Source: Laccaria trichodermophora
Lineage: Eukaryota; Basidiomycota; Agaricomycetes; Agaricales; Hydnangiaceae
Direction: 5' to 3'
Length of the DNA: 64,000 nucleotides
Assembly: GCA_018417955.1 (NCBI GenBank)
Contig: JACTVC010000006.1
Span: 1,426,001-1,490,000, forward strand
Positions 31,160-43,420 of this stretch are shown piece by piece. Position 1 is the stretch's first letter. Each line of letters begins with the position of its first letter. A program made the position numbers and the translations under genes. Under the pieces are notes generated by a model, which was not told the origin of the DNA, ran no database searches, and saw only the letters and a list, made by a program, of their open reading frames with translations.

Positions 31160-32998
31160 AGTTGGTTTCCAAATGATGAGGGCATTGAGAGCAGCTTGGA
31201 TGCAAATTCTGTAAGTGCTGATGTAGAAATGACCTCCTGCATCAGGTGCATGGTCTCTCCTGACTGTTCATGCCATTGCGTACTTGAAGTTGTGAGGCTG
31301 GTGCTCAGAATGCATAAACCTGAAATTCTGTAAAAAAAATATAAAATTGAAATGTATGTCATAAAAGTAAATGCCAACCTTGCATAGTTGTGGCCAAACA
31401 CCCCACATGGGGGGCAAGTTCAATGTTCTTGAAAAGAAACTTTTCTTCACCAATTTTAATTGTGTAATCACCTGTCACAGTATGGTGTTTGCCACTGGCG
31501 AAATCCTTTGCAGCTCCATCTGCAGGGTTCATCCACAACATGTCTTTACTTTCAAAGAAATCATGGAAGTCATCAATAATCTCTTTGGCATGGGTGTCCT
31601 TGCAGAGGTTCCAGAATAATGCAAAAGCTGAGCTGGAGCAATAGTTCAAATCAGCAATGACTTCTTCTGGCAGGTTATCTTTCTAACCCAGTCAAAGTTA
31701 GGGGCATTGTGGGACCCTGCAGAGAAGCTGATTTGGACAATGGCACCAGGATCGTCCATCTTATACCATTTATCAGGAAGGTTTACATTGTAATCAAGAT
31801 GGCAGCACTTACTTGGCAACTGTGACAGATGTCAACAGATTCATCAATGATGCTGACTGGTAGCTGCCAATTACATGATGTGGTCATGGCAGCTGCCATA
31901 GAAAAACTTGATCAGCTACTGAAGATAAAAGAAATTTTTTTTCATTCATTATGGCATCTATTTCATTCAAGATAATTCATTTTGTTTCATTCATTCTTGG
32001 CGATGATTTCTTTTTTTTTTTTCATTCCACAATGGCAGCTATTTCATTCTTTGCTTCATTCTTACTAAGGCAGTAATTCATTTTCATTTCATTCTTCTCA
32101 GGTGCCTATTTCATTGTTAGAGCTGGGAAAATGATTATGCAATTGATACAAAATATTTAAGTGCCTTCTTTGGTGACAGCCTATCTTGTTATGTATTTGA
32201 GTCTCAAATGCAAAAGTACCCCCATATGGCCTCCCACACCACTGCAGTAGGGCACAACACATATCAGGCATAATTGTATATTGTTTCCTTATTTAGGTGT
32301 GTATCAAAACATCAAAATTGTTGTCTGAAAGAATGAAATAAAAATGAAATAATTGCCTGAAAAGAATAAAACAAAGAATGAAATAGTTGCCAGGAATGAA
32401 TGAAACAGAATAAATTTCATTCTTGCTAGTAGAAATGAAGAAGAAATTGGAATGAAATCAAATGAAACAAAAAGTATTTCATTCTCCATGGCAATGAATG
32501 AAAAAAAAATGAAATCATTGCCAGGAATGAATGAAACAGATGCCATAATGAATGAAAAAAAAATTTCATTCATCTTTGGTAGCTGATCAAGTTTTTCTAT
32601 GGCAGCTGCCATAAATACATTAATGGAGAGTGCAGCTACTAGTGTGATGCCATCAACCAAGCCAAGTACTGTTTTGTTAGGGTAGAATTCATGGAAGACA
32701 TAGCACACTTCCTCTCCATCAGAATCATGAAATAGGCAGCTATCATCAACAAGCACATCATGGTCAAGGAGAGTTGGGTTGACTTTCATCAGGGGATGGT
32801 AGGGGTTGCAAGGGTCTTTTCAGTCACCTGATGTGAAATGCTCCAGAGCATGATTGGGAATAGAGTTGGTGGCACTGTTCTGGATGTTGGAAGAGCACCT
32901 AAGTTGTCCTGTGACCCCAGACAGGGGGCACTGTCACCTGGCACAGGGCTCTGGTATCCCAGAGGGGAGGCATAAGGCTGCCTAGCCACTATCCACAT
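31160..32998 (-). pseudogene. Unrecognised gene split by a foldback element
   Basis: Minus-strand blocks: 32998-32789, then 32789-32620 (LLDHDVLVDDSCLFHDSDGE, EVCYVFHEFYPNKTVLGLVD), an insertion at 31886-32612, then ~31890-31810 (MTTSCNWQLPVSIIDESVDI), 31649-31359 (FALFWNLCKDTHAKEIIDDF, GDYTIKIGEEKFLFKNIELA) and a short block near 31150-31290. Removing the insertion restores a plausible reading across the site (INVFMAA then MTTSCNW). I have a faint memory of similar multi-copy mushroom hypotheticals but can give no function. Confidence 0.4.
31886..32612. mobile_element. 727-bp foldback element bounded by a 14-bp palindrome
   Basis: Both ends are the palindrome ATGGCAGCTGCCAT (31886-31899 and 32599-32612). 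Just inside, AGAAAAACTTGATCAGCTAC is inverted at the other end. The interior consists of TTTCATTCATT-type repeats in one orientation on the left and inverted on the right. No ORF. The 14-bp sequence may be a target duplication or part of the terminal repeat. Confidence 0.75.
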
Positions 32999-33364
32999 AT
33001 ATCAGTCACTATGTCACATACCAAATGTAGTAGCCAGATGTGACAATGACTTGTACTGAACAGGCCAGCCAGTCCTGGCTGGAATGTGTAAAACATCCCT
33101 TTACCAATGTGGGGGCAGTGGGTCTCCCCATGGCAGCCTTCTGGATACCCCACCAGCACCACACCAATAGTTCCCCAATCTTTACTAGAACAACTGTAAT
33201 ACTGTTACCTGCTTTGATGTTGTACTGTTTGCTTCTATCAGTAGTAGCTAATTGTAAACCTCTGCCCTAAGCTAATTGCTCTACCACACAGCTGCTGGTC
33301 AGCAAAGCATGCTGTATGTACCCCAACCTGCTCTAATGGTAAATTACCTGTGTCCATAATATTA

Positions 33365-33640
33365 ATCAATGAGATCTATTGAAATTGAATATGTCAACTC
33401 TGGTTAAGCATTTGATTGACTCCAATGGGGCAGTTATTTCAACTCCTGCAGGGCATTTGATTCACTCTGGCAGAGAATTTACAGCTGAGTATGTCAACTA
33501 CCATGGGCATTTAAATTTGACTATTTTGACTCCATGAAGAATTTGATTGACTTGAGGGGTTATTATGTTTAATTGTAAATGCATTGTCAGAGTTGACATA
33601 CTCAATTTCAAATGCCCTGGAGGAGTGAACCCAATGCCCT
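33365..33640. repeat. Small inverted-repeat element
   Basis: TTGAAATTGAATATGTCAAC with CTCTG on the left is mirrored by GTTGACATACTCAATTTCAA at ~33592. Between them are repeated motifs of the form GCATTTGATT(G/C)ACTC and TATGTCAACT. Probably another foldback/MITE. Confidence 0.5.
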
Positions 33641-34404
33641 GTCAGAGTAAATTATATGCACTGCAGGGTTAACATATTTGACTCTAAACCATGGCACCTT
33701 CAATCTCAATGTCAAACACCCTGATGGAGACATCTCCCACAGCACCATCAATTTCAATGTCAAACACCCCAACACAGCCATCCCCAACAGAACCATCAAT
33801 TCCAGTTTGACACCCCAATGGAGCCACAAATGAGTGGACAAGGTCTGAGTAGCTAAATGAAAAGCTTTCATTTCCTAACTACAAGGTGAGTGTTTCCCTG
33901 TTGGGACAAAATTCAGTTTTTGGTTGATATGGAGACTATCTTGCAGGAGTTGGATGAGATAAACAGTAAGATACATTATGCTACAGATCTAGGTGGATGT
34001 AAGTAAGGGGAGAGAGGCCCCAGTTAAATTTTTTTGTAGTTCCATCAGGATGGGGTCAGAGCCTGTTGGTTGAAAAAGTGGTTCTGCCGCAGGAGCATAA
34101 ACCCTGCCAGGGTCAGAAACTGGCTGCTTCATTGCCAACAGAACAATGGCAATCAAACTGGCTGCCCTGGCTGACCCATTCACTACAAGTGATTGTCATG
34201 TACGGCTGTTCCATTGATATTGGACCCTTGCTGCTGAACTAACTATGCTATCCATATCTGTGACCCAATCCACATGTTATATAGATGTTGTAGTAAAAAG
34301 GTAAGGTATCTACAACACATATGCAACATTATATAATATGTAACAAACAAGGGTAAATACAATGCTTCAATATCATGCAAGAGATAAGGGTGTCTGTACA
34401 CCAT
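33641..34404. other. Low-CpG filler between repeats
   Basis: Contains a short direct-repeat patch at 33690-33830 (repeats of ACCATCAATTTC/CAATGTCAAACACCC). Otherwise I recognise nothing. Confidence 0.3.
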
Positions 34405-37400
34405 TACACACCTGCTCATGCAGAGTCTGAAACTCCCTCTGCAATTCGTGCAGAATTTTTTGTTATTACAGAAAAAGACAAAAGCTGCACATCCTCCAAA
34501 GCTCTTTTTAAATGCCTCACCATCCTCTTGGATGCATTGAATGAAGAACAAGAAAATGCAAGCTTTAGATGACTCATCTATGGATATCAGACAGCATCAC
34601 TTCAAGTCTGGGCAGTCCATCTCCTTTCTTTCTTTATTCAATCTAGCTAATCTCACCACACACAGAATGATGTATTCTCTGGCTTTGTGGGACCCATGCC
34701 CTCCCTCACCTCCATATGTACAATGTCTGCTAGACACAACACTTACTCAGTCTAAGACAATCTATATCATCATGATTTGGCAAGTAAAACCATCCAATAC
34801 ATCCTAGTCAAGTAAATAACCCATCCCCATTTCTAGTTCTTGACCACCTGAGGTCCCAAAAATGCCATGCAGTCCTATGTTGATTATGTCATCCAATCAG
34901 TTGAAACACTCAAATTCATGCTCATCTGGAACTCACTTGAACAACAGCCAGGTGGCCAAGACATGAAAAAAAGATATTTGGCCAAAATGTATGCATTGCT
35001 TGATCTAAAAACTCAGAAAACCATCAATGACCTTCACACACAAGTCAACCAGGAATGACTTTTCAATAATGAAGCCCATGCATTGCAAGCCAAAGAAGAA
35101 TTAGACAAACTTGTTCAGCAATAAAATGAAAATTGCAACCATTTTGTCTGAGCTCACCAATGAACAATCACAGCTTGAGACACCCTCCTTCTTTTGTACA
35201 AAAAGGTTCTTTTTTTTTGTCTGATTGATTTGTCACTTTTCTTCTCTCACATTCTTTCAGTTTGGCTCTTCAATCTTTCTAGATCTGATTTGGGATGTTC
35301 ACTCTCAAACAAGGAAATCAGGTCTCAATGGTCACTTGGAAAGCTTTTGGAACATCCTCAAGCATATCTGTGCCAACACTCATATTGCATCAAAGAGCAA
35401 TCTTGCTACTCTCTCTCTTGCTCATGTAACAGGCAGTCAGGAACTTGCACAGCTCATGCAAAACTTTATTGATACTACTTAGTGTGTAAAAAAAAAACTG
35501 TCTGTGCACTGTCTATGAACTCCAATGGGAATTATCATGCATCCAAATCATGCTCCTTCTATATGACTTGCTGGTGCTACCATCATTCCAGGCAGCTTGA
35601 TGTGTGCTATCAAAACCAATGCATTGAGGTGTTCATGATGAGTTCCACTGGTTCTGGCCACATCCCATGCAGGCACCCCCTTGCATGCCCTCACATTGCC
35701 TTGAACTGGGTGATGATAAGCTTGGGGGTAACAATACAAATGTGTGACTTGCCTCAACTCTCCAATGCAGCAAGCCCTCATTGCATCTTTAGCAACTCCA
35801 TCTCCAGAGCCTGAACTTGACCTTCAAAGCTCTTTGCTATTGCCTGCTTTTGCTCCTCAAGTTTGAAAGCTGCTGTAGATGCTGCTGCCTTGGATCAACA
35901 AAAGTTGGCCACATATTCACCTTACATACAGCCTGGTTTTTGACAAGTACAGCACATTTAGAGCATGAGATTTCTTGGTTTTTCTCCACAGCAGTCCAAT
36001 CCTCTCCTTCAGATCCAGAGTACTTGCTGGGTGACTCAACAACAGTGGTTCTTCATCTTTTGACCATATGAGAGAAGGAGGAAAATGTGTGAAAACAATA
36101 TGTCACATGTTTGTCACATGTCACATCACCATGTCTTTCTCCCAACCACTATCATGGATGATGCCACCCCATTCCAAGTCCATGCTGATGCCCTTGCACA
36201 TTATGATCCCTCACATTTAAATCATCAAATATCTGGCAATCAAGACTTTGATGCTGCAGTCCCACCTCCTCCAACTACCTACATTCCTTGTATGACTGGT
36301 GACATTACTCCAAACAAACCTGCAGCTGCTCAACTTCCAGATCTTGAGAGGAAAATGGCACAGCAGCAAACCAAGTTTGCAACAGTTCACCTTGCAAAGG
36401 GCAATGATGGGACCAAAGAAATGACAACCTGATTATTCACCAAACTTGAAGAATGTGCTGCAGCTGTCACTACCAGGGCTTTGCCACACACCATCACCAA
36501 GTGAACCCTTTTCATGGCTCAGTGGAATGTCATGATAAGCCAACTCCAACCAACTTGGAAAATGGAGACATTTTGGCATTTTGGGGTCATCCACAATCAT
36601 GCAAAACTGTTTTTGCCATTCCTTGCAAGTTTTTTCTTTCTTTGCACATCTGATTTTGGTTCCAGTTGCAAAGCATTTTGCCCAGGAGTAAATTCAACAA
36701 GCAGATCAAAGCTTGCACCCTCAGCAATCTTTGCATGATTTTCATCATCATTATCAGCAATTACACCATCAAACCCAGCACTCTTGAAAGGGAAGGCCAG
36801 GTGCTGCTCAGTGTTCACAAAGTATGGATATTACAATTACCTCTGAGACCAGGTCATGCAGCATAAGTAGCATATCTCTCTCTTGAATTTGACCTGATAT
36901 GTACTAGTCATTCACAAGCATAAACTTGATCACCACTATCAACCTTGGCAGTACCTCAGCTGCGAACATTTGGCCATGGTTTTCAACACCATGCTCTCCT
37001 CAACAAAATGATTTGGTCACCAGGTTGTGATCCAAAACATAGTTAGACTCTGCATCACCTTTTTTACCACAGCAAGGGGATTGACCCAAGGACTGACACA
37101 TGCAAAATGGCAAGAATTGGGATTTGCAAGTCTCCTTCTTTCATTTCTGCCACTCGTTGCTCATTCCACCCCTAGTTTATCAAATTAAAACATCTTTGTG
37201 TGTTTCAAAAGGGCAAAAACACTTGGAGTGTTATGGTATATTTCAGGGAGTTCAAGGTTTGTGCTACTGATTTCTTTCTTTTTCATTCATTGATGAGGCC
37301 CCTGCAGTGTGCCATCAGTACTGCTACTGGCAACAAACAAACCCATGTTTTGGAAGGTGTTTGCCACCCTCATAACATCTTATTTGATCCCACTGTCATC

Positions 37401-38194
37401 TTAATCACCCACCTTTTTCTTAAAGATCATTGCAGATCTCTGCGAGGACAATAGCTCAGAATTGCTTATCAATGAGGATATGAAGGATGAGCCACTGTGA
37501 GCATGTGATCACATTTCAAGTGTTTTTCCCTTTAACACCTTTGTTTTTAAGCTTTCTGGCTTCCAAACCAGGTGGCAGGTCTTTTTCAGTTCCCCATTGA
37601 GCCGCAATGGCACATTCAGTATTGGATTCTTGGCCTTCCTACCTCTCGTGTGACTGCTTGGCAAAGAGATGCTGGCAACATGGTGAGACAACTTTTGTTC
37701 TCACTTTGTTTTCATTCTGAATCAAACCTTTTAAAAGTATGCTTTACAATTGGGGGAGAACATTGCCAAAGATCTAATGAACCATGTGACAACTGGTGTT
37801 TTTTGTGCCAGCTACTCTTGCAACACAAACAATATTTTGATGGTCAGCATCAGGTTGGGAGAGGTAGCTGGCACAAATGAAACTAGACCAGGTGAAATGC
37901 TCAAGGTCAGTTTCTAGCTTCTGGCTGCTGCACAGATCCATTAACATGATGTTGCTACAGGAAAATGCAACTTGCCATATGTTCATAAAATCAGCTATAG
38001 AGTGTATCATTAGAAGTTATGATAAGGTACTGGTTTTAGAACAGAAAAAGGAAAAGGTTGGTGTGAAAGCTGTTGTCAATGTGGGTATTTCATTTTTATC
38101 TTATTTGGTTCTTGTTGCCTACAAACAGAGATTGCAGGGCATTGCAGAAGTTCAAGAGCTTGAAGAAAAGATTGAGTAGGCATGGGAGGTCTTC

Positions 38195-38881
38195 TTGTCA
38201 CATGTTACCACCAATGCCAAATGTTACAAGCATTTGCAATTAAATGTGAACAGGATCTATGGCCTTGCTATGGGCACCAACCCCCAGCTATGCCACCTAA
38301 AGGCTCACATCCTCTTTCAGCCATGCCAAAAATCAAAGGCTGCAGGCACAGTGGCTGAATTGATGGGGCTGTATACTGAGATTGCTGCATTGCACAAGTT
38401 TTGGGCCCAAAAAGAGAGGAGGGATCTCACAAAGAACCAAACACACTCCATGGTCAACAAGGGTGCCTCTGGGACGACAGATGAGTGGAATGCAGCCAGC
38501 ATTGAGGCAATGAAAACATCTGCCCACATCACTCAAGCTGCCACAGATCTCAGTGGAAACATCCAGTGGTCCTCAGAGGTCAACCCATCTATCTGGAAGG
38601 CTTCGCTCACCCACGTGCTGCAGCAAGAACAGAATGCTGAAAATTCAGCTGCAGCTGAAGATGAAGAAGATGAGGAACTCAATGTGCATATCAAAAAGTA
38701 TGACCAGCTGCTTGACAACATGGTTTGCCAACCAGACAGAAAGACAAGGGAAGACATCAACCATCCCAATGGAGTCAAAGCTGTCACCAACAATGGTGAC
38801 ATTCCAGCTGATTGTTCTGGCCCACTAGTTGAGGAATCTGAGGAAATTGACATCCTTCAAATTCCCGTTGCCACCATGTGA
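38195..38881 (+). pseudogene. Element ORF D/E fusion, copy 2
   Basis: 228 residues spanning the junction that is interrupted in copy 1: GLYTEIAALHKFWAQKERRD continues into MVNKGASGTTDEWNAASIEA, and the acidic segment AAAEDEEDEELNVHIKKYD follows. The frame ends in a TGA replacing the CGA (Arg) seen in copy 1 (ATMRLAML), a CpG transition. It shows that ORFs D and E were one protein. Confidence 0.5.
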
Positions 38882-39415
38882 TTGGCTATGCTCAAATACA
38901 TTGTTGCCCCAGCTCTTGCTGAACATATAATTGAAACATACAATGTCAGCATTTTTGATTCACTGACAAAGAGATCACACAAGGCTGCATGCCTGGATTT
39001 CATTGCCACAAGCGTGAGTGCTACACACATCATGACCTGGGCCCATTGCCAGTGTTTGCAACTGTCACAAAACTCAACCACCATTTGTAATGTTCTTTTA
39101 TTTGCCTTGCATAATTCCAACTCAACCCCACCATCAGCTGATCCATGCACTCACTCACCTTGGAAAGAACTGGAGCTGCAGATGGTCAAACCCAATGACA
39201 CTGTATTCCATTGTCCTACTGGGGATTTCAGGCAAGTGCAAGGCCATTATTTGTTCCTAAATCTGACCATCACTTTCAATAGTGCCAGCAATATTGAAGA
39301 CATTTGGAAGCATATGATTTTGGATGTGTGTGCCTGCCAGCTGCACCATGTCAAGCTGCTGCAACCCATGCAGCAGACATCAAATGGGCCTGCAGAGAAA
39401 GTGATAAAAAAGTGA
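38882..39415 (+). pseudogene. Element ORF E distal part, only in copy 2
   Basis: In phase with the previous frame but for one stop. LAMLKYIVAPALAEHIIETY continues into KRSHKAACLDFIATSVSATH, then a less ordered part to a TGA at 39413. Copy 1 is truncated within this segment at HKAACLDFI. It may include introns. No family recognised. Confidence 0.4.
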
Positions 39416-39683
39416 CAGCCGCTTATCTCTTCGTTTTCTCTTTTCACAGAATTTTTCTCAGCAATGCCTGCATATGCAGCTTCCAAAATTCAAGGCAATC
39501 TGAGAGAAATTCCATCATGACCACCTGCAAATGCAGCCCTGCCTCCACTCACACCTCCAGCATTTTAAGAAGATTTGTGAAAAGTTTTACCTTGAGCATC
39601 CCAGCTTTTCTATTATGCAGTGGCAAAAGTAGCATAGCATGATCCATGTATATTACTGACACTTGTTAGTACAAAGCATGCAT

Positions 39684-39822
39684 GCAGACCCCAAGTAATT
39701 GGGGTCTGCCAACCACAGCCCAGAAAACCAAAGACAATGCATAAATATGGCCCCATGGAACTTGCCCAGCTGGGTGATGGTGGGACAAGCAGCATGGCAG
39801 ACCCCAATTAATTGGGGTCTGC
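39684..39822. repeat. Two copies of a 26-bp palindrome
   Basis: 39797-39822 is a perfect 26-bp palindrome (arms GCAGACCCCAATT). 39684-39709 is the same with two changes at the centre. They are 113 bp apart and may be ends or targets of a small element. Confidence 0.6.
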
Positions 39823-39989
39823 CCTATGGGCAGCAGCATGAACCACAGCCATGCCTGTGGCACATAGTGCCATCTGCTTCATGAGGTGTTGCCAGTGAGT
39901 GGGGGGCAAAAGGCAATGCCACTGGTGCCACTTGATTGTTGCAAAGCATATAGTATGGTGAGTTGCAGGCAGAGGGGGTGAGGGGATGG

Positions 39990-40640
39990 GGTGAGGGGGT
40001 GCTGGGACCTGGAGCAGTGAGGGGGGTGCCTCACCTAGGGGAGGGTTTGTTGTTTGCAAATTGCAAATGAAACTTGGCAGCTTGCACTGTGCAGGGGGCT
40101 GTTTGAAGCAGGGAATGAAGGGAGGGGGTTGCTGGGACCTGGTGCAGCAGTGGGCACATAACCTAGCAAGCAGGTTGTGAGGGAGCAAAAAGACTTAGGC
40201 ATGTGCAGCACAGGGGGATGCAGCTGGCAGACAGCACTAGCCTCTTCTTGGGGACATGCTGCCTAAGACAGGGGCAACATGTGCCAGGAGTAAATCTGTG
40301 TGGCCAATGCAGAGGATGCTGCTGGGCAGGGGCATTAGTTGCAGCATTCCAAGAGAACAAAACAAAAAAATACATATGTGGCATATTGAGCAGGCATAAC
40401 CTGGCAGGGAGGGACAGGCAAACAGGGTGATGGGGCTGTAATGCCAGAGCAGAAAGGTTTCACATGCATGTGGGGGCCCAACCTAACTAAGGTGCCTAGT
40501 ACACAATGTGAAAACCAATCACTGGCAAGGGTGAGGTGGTGCAAAAAAAGGATGGCAGAGTTGCATTGCTAGAGCAGAAAGGATTCGCATGCACATAGGG
40601 GCCCAGCCTAACTAAGGTGCCTAGTGCACAATGCAAAAAC
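39990..40640. repeat. Direct repeats of ~125 bp in a CA/GG-rich stretch
   Basis: TGCTGGGACCTGG recurs at ~39999 and ~40129. A longer unit with AGAGCAGAAAGG, GGGGCCCA.CCTAACTAAG and GTGCCTAGT.CACAATG recurs at ~40445 and ~40570. No coding potential. Confidence 0.6.
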
Positions 40641-41164
40641 CAATCCACCTGGCATTGGAAAGCAAGGAAGGGCAGCTGGCAGTGGCTGTTGGCAGCATGG
40701 CCATAGCAACACAAGTTCAACACAGTCACAGCCACATGATGCACACACCAACAAACATTCAAACAACACACCTGCTGCCACCTACCCTGGTCCTAGCCAC
40801 CTGCCCCCCCTTGGGTTCTCCATGATGAAAAAACACAACATCAAAATGTCCATCCAATGCCTGTTTGACTTTATTGCTACATACAACACAGCTCTCTCAT
40901 TGTTCAAAAATGCTACTGATCATGATGGCCACTTGTCCAGGGCATTCAGTAGATACACTATGGAACCATAACAATAGAAATTGACAATTGTCCCAATAAG
41001 TCATAGGGCTACCCCAATGGGCCCAATTACAAAAGACATTATGATACTATACATTGGCCCAACAACATGACAATATGTATATTTGATTGTTGGGCCCAAC
41101 GACAGTGCCACAGTCCAAGCTAAGGGTTTATAGATTGGCCACATGGCTTAAATGGGGGTAATTT

Positions 41165-41400
41165 TGGCCATTGATATATGACGGTATTAAGGTACCATTG
41201 ATAGTTGGGCCCAATGAAGGGAAATCGTTAAGGGAGATGGTTGGGCCCAATGGCCCAATTATTAAGCTACGGTTGATGGTTGGGCCTAATGTAAGGTATT
41301 TGTTAAGGGAACAGGTTGGGCCCAATGGTAAAATTTCAATGCTATGGCTTGTAAGTTGGGCCCATGCCATGATATAAGCTATAGTTCATAGGTTAGCCCA
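41165..41400 (+). repeat. TTGGGCCCAAT-type subterminal repeats
   Basis: GTTGGGCCCAATG or close variants recur about every 40-50 bp just inside the left end of the giant foldback element. Subterminal repeats of this kind often serve as transposase binding sites; that role is inferred. Confidence 0.55.
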
Positions 41401-41429
41401 ATGATTATTTGAATTTTGCAGGTGGGCTT

Positions 41430-42300
41430 TGGTCTGGTAAACCCGCAGGTCTGCTCCTGTTCTGTTGGACCCACGGCCGCACAATTGTGCAATTACACCT
41501 GCAGGTTGGCTATTGTGCAGTTACCCCCACGGGGTAGCTCTTGTTCCGTTACCCCCGGGGGTCGCCACATGGGCCAGATCATGTTCTGTTACCCCCGCGG
41601 ATTGACAATTGATCCATTACACCCTCAGGCTGGCTGTTGTTCATTACCCCCATGGGGCAGCTCTTGTTCCGTTAGCCCCATGGGTTGCCACACGGGCCAG
41701 ATTGTGTTCCATTACCCCACGGGTTGACAATAGGTCCATTACACCTGCGGGATCTTATTCCATTACACCCACGATGTCCAGCTCTTGTTCTCTTAGACCC
41801 AGGGAACCTTCTTCTGTTTGGCCCGCGGGTTTCCAATTACAGCAATGGACCTTTTGTGGCTCCCCTGCAGGTCTCCAATTACACCCATGGATTACCTGCT
41901 GCTCCGTTACACCTGTGGCCACCCACGGACCACCTGCTGCTCCTTGACCGATTGGCCCTCTTCCATCAGCCCCCCACCTGTGGGCCACGTTTGCAGCTGG
42001 CCTGCAAAATGGACCAACAATTGTGCCTTTACATTCAGAGACCATTATTCCATTACACCTGTGGACCAGCAATTGTGCTGTTTCATCCACGGACGAGCAC
42101 TTGTTCCATTACACCTGTGGGCTGCGCTGTCATCCGCAGACCTGCTCTTTTTCTGTTACCCCCACGGACCAGCAATTCTTTTATCTGCGGACTGACGGAT
42201 TACCTACCACTCCGTTTCTGCAGACACCCATTGTTGCTGTTGGACCCATGGGACACACCATTTGTTAAGCCCATTGGTCTGTTACATCTGCGGGCCACCA
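41430..42300 (+). repeat. GC-rich minisatellite, ~40-50 bp units
   Basis: Variants of CTCTTGTTCCGTTACCCCCA followed by CGGG/TGGG and GGCCAG or TTGACAATT recur throughout. It is GC-richer than its surroundings, retains CpG, and has no mirror copy on the right side of the element. Confidence 0.65.
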
Positions 42301-43420
42301 GCTAGAGCTCCACGGACGTGAACATCTGGATTTGTATTTAACATGCTGAATGTCATTGCCCCGAAAATGCGGCTGAAAGAATGTCCGGATTTGTGATTAA
42401 CTTGGTGAACGTCACTGATCCGAAAATGTGGCCGAACAAACATCCGGATTTGTATTAGTGCAACAATGTCCAAAGTTTCAGATGTAATTTTGACATGGAC
42501 CAGACAACCCCCCATGGAATGCTCTGAAGTCCAAAATTTTTTAAGTTAGTTCCATCCAGATATAATAATCCCCATAGACTGCACCAATGTCCGAAATTTT
42601 GGATGTAATTTTGACAGGGGCCAGACAACCCCCATGGAATGCTCCAATGTCCGAAATTTATACTTCAAGTACCCGAAAATGCGGTCACAAAAACATCCGG
42701 ATTTGTATTTAACACACTGAATGTCATTACCCTGAAAATGTGGCTGAAAAAATGTCCGGAGTTGTAGTTGACTTGGTCAATGTCACTGCTCCGAAAATGC
42801 AGCCGAAAAAACATCCGGATCTGTATTTAACATGCTGAATGTCATTGCCCCGAAAATACAGCCGAAAAAATGTCCAGATTTGTGATTAACTTGGTGAACA
42901 TCACTGATCCGAAAATGCAGCCGAAAAAACATCCGGATTTGTATTAGTGCAACAATGTCCGAAGTTTCGGATGTAATTTTGACATGGACCAGACAACCCC
43001 CTGCGGAATGCTCTGAAGTCCGAAATTTTTTAAGTTACTTCCATCCAGATATAATGATCCACATAGACTGCACCAATGTCCGAAATTTCGGATGTAATTT
43101 TGACAAGGCCAGACAACCCCCATAGAATGCTCCAATGTCCGAAATTTAGTACTTCAAGTACCCGAAAATGCGGCCAAAAAAACATCCGGATCTGTATTTA
43201 ACATGCTGAATGTCATTGCCCCGAAAATACAGCCGAAAAAATGTCCGGATTTGTGATTAACTTGGTGAACATCACTGATCCGAAAATGCGGCCGAAAAAA
43301 CATCCGGATTTGTATTAGTGCAACAATGTCCGAAGTTTTGGATGTAATTTTGACATGGACCAGACAACCCCCCACGGAATACATTGATGTCCGAAATTCT
43401 AGACTACACAATTTTGCAAT
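42300..43420 (-). repeat. Left arm: ~59-bp satellite array with CpG motifs
   Basis: Alternating A and B units on the minus strand: ACAAATCCGGATGTTTTTTC then CGCATTTTCGG and AGTGATGTTCACC; or ACAAATCCGGACATTTTTTC, TGTATTTTCGGGG and TGACATTCAGC. Another sub-unit contains TTCGGACATTG and GGGGGTTGTCTGG. TCCGGA and TTCGG recur in each unit. Confidence 0.75.

Larger units (their letters stand above)
34405..39415 (+). mobile_element. Unrecognised multi-ORF element, copy 2 (plus orientation)
   Basis: It begins abruptly at ACACACCTGCTCATGCAG, inside the ORF A equivalent, and runs collinearly with copy 1 (minus strand) to ~39005, then ~400 bp further. Nearly every copy-1 CpG that I compared is TpG or CpA here. 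ORF order is the same: end of A (34430-34555), B (34867-35058), C (36085-36432), D (37877-38179), D/E (38195-38881) and E end (38882-39415). Several frames are broken by transition-type stops, so this copy is decayed. The missing N-terminal part lies at 46598-47013 in the opposite orientation. Confidence 0.7.

Noticed and set aside
41416..42305. Overlapping ORFs of 103-206 codons on both strands
   Set aside because: They arise because the GC-rich minisatellite lacks stops in several frames; peptides only mirror the repeat.
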